Assembly: GCA_014762755.1 (NCBI GenBank)
Contig: JABURI010000092.1
Coordinates: 1 to 41,657 of the forward strand
Direction: 5' to 3'
Length of the DNA stretch: 41,657 nucleotides
Source of the DNA: Marinobacter sp.
Lineage (GTDB): Bacteria; Pseudomonadota; Gammaproteobacteria; Pseudomonadales; Oleiphilaceae
A model generated the notes under the pieces. That model was not told the DNA's origin and made no database searches. It saw only the letters and a program-made list of their open reading frames with translations. Made by a program: the position numbers and the translations under genes. The stretch's first letter is position 1. The number at the start of each line of letters is the position of its first letter. This document shows, piece after piece, positions 37,821-41,657 of the stretch.

Positions 37821-39914
37821 TTACTCGGGAATCCGGAGCTGGCTGCCGGTAAAGAGGATCCGGTCCTCCGGGGCGGGCTCGGCACTGATCCCGGGCAGGT
37901 TTTCCTCGCTCAGTGGTGTGCCCAAGCTGCCTCGGGGCACGGTTCGGACCACCTGGCTTGGCGGCAACGGGCGTTTGTTCGTCAGATGTTCCCACACCAG
38001 GTCCAGCGCCCGGAAATAATAGTGATGCAAAGGCACGTAGTGTTCGGCAATGCCGGGGAAACCATTTAGCACATCCAGGTGGTGGGCATTGAGGATTTCG
38101 TAGTAACGCAGGCCGCTGTGCTTGCCCTCGACCCGGCGGTTGAGGCCGACGTAGGGGCGGGAAGTGTGATTGATGGGCAAAATGGCATCGGCCCGGCCCG
38201 TCACAAACACCGCCGGCTTGCCCTGCAGATCACCGGAAGTCCGGACCGCCGATATGCCTTCGGCTATGCGATCGGCCCACATCGCCTGTTCGCCGGTCAG
38301 CGGATCGCCGGTGACCGGATCGCGACCGGTGGCGAGCGCACGCAGGCACAGGAGCGAATCCAGGCCGTGGTCCGCCAGCCCGGAGCTCGCCGAAATACTC
38401 GCTGCCAGCAACGTCGGCTGACCGACGGCACCGTCATTGACCAGATTCACGCCACCGGTGGGAGGAATGCCGTTACTGGTGGCAAACAGCGCCGCCTCAC
38501 CGGTCGGGGACAGGGGCGTAACCGCACCGGAGGCGTCCGTGGCCGCCAGGCTGATACCACAAACCCGATCCTCGACGCCCGCGCGACCATAGGCATTGGC
38601 GTAGGTCATGGCAATGCTCTGGGCCACGGAAAGGCCGAAGTGCACCGGCGCCAGCAGGTTCTGTTCGGGCTGGATACCGAAGTCCTCGTTGAGAATTCGC
38701 AGGGCATCGGCGGCCTGCTCCTGGACAGTCACGCCGGTCACCAACCCCTTGGCGGCCAGCGACTGACAGATGTTTTCGCCCACGGCGGTCGGATTGAACA
38801 GGGTATTCAGCGGCGCCTGCTCCCGGATCCCGGGCGCCTGATTGGCGCAGCCCTGATAGACCGCCAACGCCGTGGTGTAGTCCAGCAAGCTCCGGCTGTG
38901 ATCAGTGATCGCCGGCCCGTCGCCCTGGCGAATGGTGAAACTGCGATCCACGGTCGGGTTGAGATTGGGTTCGGACACGGCCACGCCGTCGATCAGGCCG
39001 TGGTCATCCAGTTCCGCGGCCCGCACCGAGGCGCCTCCGCCATTGGACACACTGGAGGCGATCACCAGGGTGTTGCGGGGCCGGATGGTTGCGAGGGTTT
39101 CACCGTTACCCAGGGCCCGACCATACCGCTCGTTGAGCACATAGAAGCCGAACTCGATGGACTGCAACACATGCCGGCCCCAATCCGCCTCGGGGTTGGC
39201 CTCCGAGTGGGCATGTTTCCAGGCAAACCGGTCCGGCCAGGCCGTATCGAACTGCGCACGTTCCTGATCGGAAAGATCTGTCCGGAACTGGACCGGCTCA
39301 TCGTCCCCGGTCAGGGTGCCATCGATTCGTTGCGCCGTGTCGGTGGCCAGGTTGTGAGCGCCGGTTCCCGTACCCTTGTCGGTATAGACCACCGCACACC
39401 CCTTCTTGAGGCCCCATTCTCCGGCGGTACCAATGGCTCCGTAGATACCCCGGGAGCCCGAGGAGGGCGCGGTCACCAGGCAAGGCCGGCCAGGATCGAA
39501 GCTATCCGGTACCTGGGCCATCACAGTCACCGGAACGTCACTGCCCGGCACCGTCATGTAGGCCAGATATTCATCGCCCCCGATCAGACCGTCGCCGTCG
39601 CTGCCCACCGCGGGGCCGAAAAAGGTACCGTAACCACCGCCGGGTACGGTATTCACCAGCGCCCGGTAGTTGTTGTAGATCGCCAGTCGTCGCAGCTCGG
39701 CCGGTGTCGGGTTGAGGGCATCGTCGAAGGCGGGGGGTGTCGGGTTCTGGAGTCCTGACGCCCCCAGGCCCGCGGTCAGAAGATCGTTGGTGACACCGTC
39801 GTACCAGGTGCTTTGGACAGGTCCCTGAAGGAACTCCGGGCGTTCGTTGAACGGTGGCGCAGCCACAGCAATCCCCGAAGCGCCGATCAAGGCGCAGAGC
39901 GTGAATCGTTTCAT
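37821..39914 (-). CDS. 3-hydroxybutyrate oligomer hydrolase, secreted
   Basis: Signal peptide; [72 protein letters not shown]. Confidence 0.9.
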   Translation of the reverse strand: MKRFTLCALIGASGIAVAAPPFNERPEFLQGPVQSTWYDGVTNDLLTAGLGASGLQNPTPPAFDDALNPTPAELRRLAIYNNYRALVNTVPGGGYGTFFGPAVGSDGDGLIGGDEYLAYMTVPGSDVPVTVMAQVPDSFDPGRPCLVTAPSSGSRGIYGAIGTAGEWGLKKGCAVVYTDKGTGTGAHNLATDTAQRIDGTLTGDDEPVQFRTDLSDQERAQFDTAWPDRFAWKHAHSEANPEADWGRHVLQSIEFGFYVLNERYGRALGNGETLATIRPRNTLVIASSVSNGGGASVRAAELDDHGLIDGVAVSEPNLNPTVDRSFTIRQGDGPAITDHSRSLLDYTTALAVYQGCANQAPGIREQAPLNTLFNPTAVGENICQSLAAKGLVTGVTVQEQAADALRILNEDFGIQPEQNLLAPVHFGLSVAQSIAMTYANAYGRAGVEDRVCGISLAATDASGAVTPLSPTGEAALFATSNGIPPTGGVNLVNDGAVGQPTLLAASISASSGLADHGLDSLLCLRALATGRDPVTGDPLTGEQAMWADRIAEGISAVRTSGDLQGKPAVFVTGRADAILPINHTSRPYVGLNRRVEGKHSGLRYYEILNAHHLDVLNGFPGIAEHYVPLHHYYFRALDLVWEHLTNKRPLPPSQVVRTVPRGSLGTPLSEENLPGISAEPAPEDRILFTGSQLRIPE

Positions 39915-39981
39915 AATCGTTCCCTGTTTGTTGTTGTTGGCAAACCCGAGGACGGCAGTTCCGCCGCCTCTGCCGGTGCCA

Positions 39982-39997
39982 TGCGGATCCTGTGCCA
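39982..39997 (-). promoter_or_regulatory. Sigma54 promoter for oligomer hydrolase: TGGCACAGGATCCGCA
   Basis: TGGCAC-N7-GC with exact -24/-12 spacing. Confidence 0.7.
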
Positions 39998-40060
39998 AAA
40001 CAACAACTAGCTGATTTTTATATCTTTTCCAGGGCAAATCAGAGATGACACACAGGAGTG

Positions 40061-40078
40061 CTTCCGGATTTCCGGACA
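40061..40078. promoter_or_regulatory. Enhancer palindrome CTTCCGG-ATTT-CCGGACA
   Basis: About 64 bp upstream of the sigma54 promoter. Confidence 0.65.
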
Positions 40079-40149
40079 ATCGGAAGCTCTATCATGGCCC
40101 AGAGCCGACAGCCACGCCGCCGGCCGCACCTGTCTCCGGTTCCGGACAC

Positions 40150-40167
40150 TGTCAGGGGATCCGGACA
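40150..40167. promoter_or_regulatory. Enhancer palindrome TGTCAGG-GGAT-CCGGACA
   Basis: 13/14 arm positions symmetrical; a degenerate copy (TGTCTCC-GGTT-CCGGACA) sits at 40131-40148. Confidence 0.6.
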
Positions 40168-40251
40168 GGATCAACCGGGCGAAGGGGCGCATCCGCAGCT
40201 CCGAATCGCTCGTAAATTGTCCTGACAGGTAACAAACACAGGAGCCCTGCG

Positions 40252-41172
40252 GTGAGACAACGCTGGAGCGCAAACCTGGCCGCCCTGATCCTTGGCGGCC
40301 TTGTGCTGGCCGGGTGCGCCAGCCATGACAACGCACGCCAGGAGCCGGTCGCGTTGCCGGAGACCGACTTCGAAGTGCGTCAGGCGCTCCGTTTTTCTCC
40401 GGAGGACTGGCCGGAAGCGCTGTTGGCAGACCTCTATCTGCCGGAAGGGCCCGGCCCGGCGCCAGCGGTGCTGCTGGTCCACGGCGGGGGCTGGGAGCGG
40501 CGCTCCCGGGAGGATATGACCTGGATTGCCGAGGAACTGGCCGGGCGCGGTTTCGCGGTGATGAACATCGATTACCGCTTTGCGCCGGCGTACACCTTCC
40601 CGGCGCAGCTCCAGGACCTGCAGGTAGCAATGCGCTGGCTGCGCGTGCATGCCGCTGACTACCGGATTGATCCGGATGCCATCAGTGCCTTCGGGTTCTC
40701 CTCCGGCGCTCACCTGGTCAGCCTGCTGGCTCTGACCAGCGAACCCGGGCATCCCCTGAGCGAACCCCATGGCGGACCCGGGACCCGGCCGATTGCGGTG
40801 GTCGCCGGCGGCATCCCCAGCGACCTGCGCCGGTTCGATTCGGGGCGGCTGATCCGCCAGTTCCTGGGGGGCACCGAGCAGGAGAAGCCGGAGACCTACC
40901 GGCTGGCCTCACCCATTGCCCATGTCAGCTCCGACGCGCCACCCTTCTTCCTGTTCCACGGCAATCTGGACATGCTGGTACCACCAGATCAGGCGGAGGA
41001 CTTCCATAAGGCCCTGCTGGAAAACGGGGTGCATTCCGAATTCTATCTGATGCACCTGAGAGGCCACATCACCAGTTTCCTGACCGCCGGCAACGCGGTG
41101 GAGCAGGCAACCGAGTTCCTCGCCCGCTATGGCCGCCGGCCCGGTCAGCGAATTACCGGGACGGGACACTAA
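40252..41172 (+). CDS. Alpha/beta hydrolase lipoprotein (HSL/esterase-like)
   Basis: Lipobox LAGC; LLVHGGGWERRS, FGFSSGAHLVSLL, GTG start. Confidence 0.9.
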   Translation: MRQRWSANLAALILGGLVLAGCASHDNARQEPVALPETDFEVRQALRFSPEDWPEALLADLYLPEGPGPAPAVLLVHGGGWERRSREDMTWIAEELAGRGFAVMNIDYRFAPAYTFPAQLQDLQVAMRWLRVHAADYRIDPDAISAFGFSSGAHLVSLLALTSEPGHPLSEPHGGPGTRPIAVVAGGIPSDLRRFDSGRLIRQFLGGTEQEKPETYRLASPIAHVSSDAPPFFLFHGNLDMLVPPDQAEDFHKALLENGVHSEFYLMHLRGHITSFLTAGNAVEQATEFLARYGRRPGQRITGTGH

Positions 41173-41528
41173 CCGAGACGAACAAAAGGCGCGAGGGTGA
41201 GGGCCAGGATCACCAGGATGGCGACCAGGGCGGCAATGATGGTCACCGGCTTCTGACGGAAGCTGTGCCAGAAACCCACTTCGCCCCTGGCCTGGCGGGC
41301 CTGGAAATCCTCCCGCTGCCGATCTTGCCGCTGCCTCTGGTATTCCTCAAGCAAGGCCCTGGCCCGGGCGGCCTCATCATCATCGTGCACCCAGAAGCCC
41401 CCCATGCTGATACCCCAGCGGCTCGGGGGCGTCTCGTAATAGCGAACACCGTGTTCATCGAACAGGGCCCGGATCTCTTCGGCCTCGTCATCGGGTACAT
41501 GGCGCAGATTCATCAGGTGGTGGGGCAT
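41169..41528 (-). CDS. Uncharacterised protein with C-terminal TM (DUF6164-like, tentative)
   Basis: DEAEEIRALFDEHGVRYYETPPSRWGISMGGFWVHDDDEAARARALLEEYQ; C-terminal TM. Confidence 0.7.
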   Translation of the reverse strand: MPHHLMNLRHVPDDEAEEIRALFDEHGVRYYETPPSRWGISMGGFWVHDDDEAARARALLEEYQRQRQDRQREDFQARQARGEVGFWHSFRQKPVTIIAALVAILVILALTLAPFVRLG

Positions 41529-41616
41529 GGGCTTCCATTGGCTGGTATCAGGATCGGGATTGCCTATATGCTAACAGCAAAGCATCACTGACCGAATTTG
41601 CCACCAGGACACTGCA

Positions 41617-41657
41617 TGAGCCAGAACCCCCTTCGTCTGCTGCTGGATTTTGATGAC
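41617..41657 (+). CDS. Start of a truncated CDS (MSQNPLRLLLDFDD...)
   Basis: ATG in-frame to the window edge. Confidence 0.4.

Noticed and set aside
38079-39758. 559-aa plus-strand ORF
   Set aside because: Antisense to the 3HB-oligomer hydrolase, which has a signal peptide and family motifs.
1-41657. CRISPR arrays, tRNA or rRNA genes, transposases
   Set aside because: No direct-repeat arrays, cloverleaf signatures or transposase motifs recognised by eye; a tRNAscan/minced run would be decisive.

Overview
This 41.7-kb window is a gene-dense, GC-rich gammaproteobacterial chromosome segment. The gene content looks Marinobacter-like, but that is inference. I see no tRNA, rRNA, CRISPR array, prophage or transposase. 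Mostly housekeeping and accessory genes run from position 1 to about 29.5 kb. They include an Lpp-like lipoprotein, slipin/NfeD, an L,D-transpeptidase, a TMEM165/GDT1 transporter behind a yybP-ykoY-type Mn riboswitch, a MarR/MFS pair, a BrxR/CapW-like WYL regulator next to a secreted nuclease, queE/queC, a 7TMR-DISM hybrid histidine kinase module, a diguanylate cyclase and monomeric isocitrate dehydrogenase. From about 29.9 to 41.2 kb lies an apparent 3-hydroxybutyrate (3HB) oligomer utilisation locus: secreted 3HB-oligomer hydrolase, TRAP transporter, 3HB dehydrogenase, acetoacetyl-CoA synthetase and a sigma54 enhancer-binding protein. Two sigma54 -24/-12 promoters and five copies of a palindrome (TGTCCGG-N4-CCGGACA type) tie the locus together. 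The first palindrome sits almost the same distance (about 65 bp) upstream of each promoter. This is my best candidate for a little-described system. Other candidates are a structured orphan sRNA at 15.45-15.62 kb, a WYL-nuclease operon, a 109-bp inverted-repeat element upstream of idh, and a probable CTG start codon for the EmrB-type transporter.
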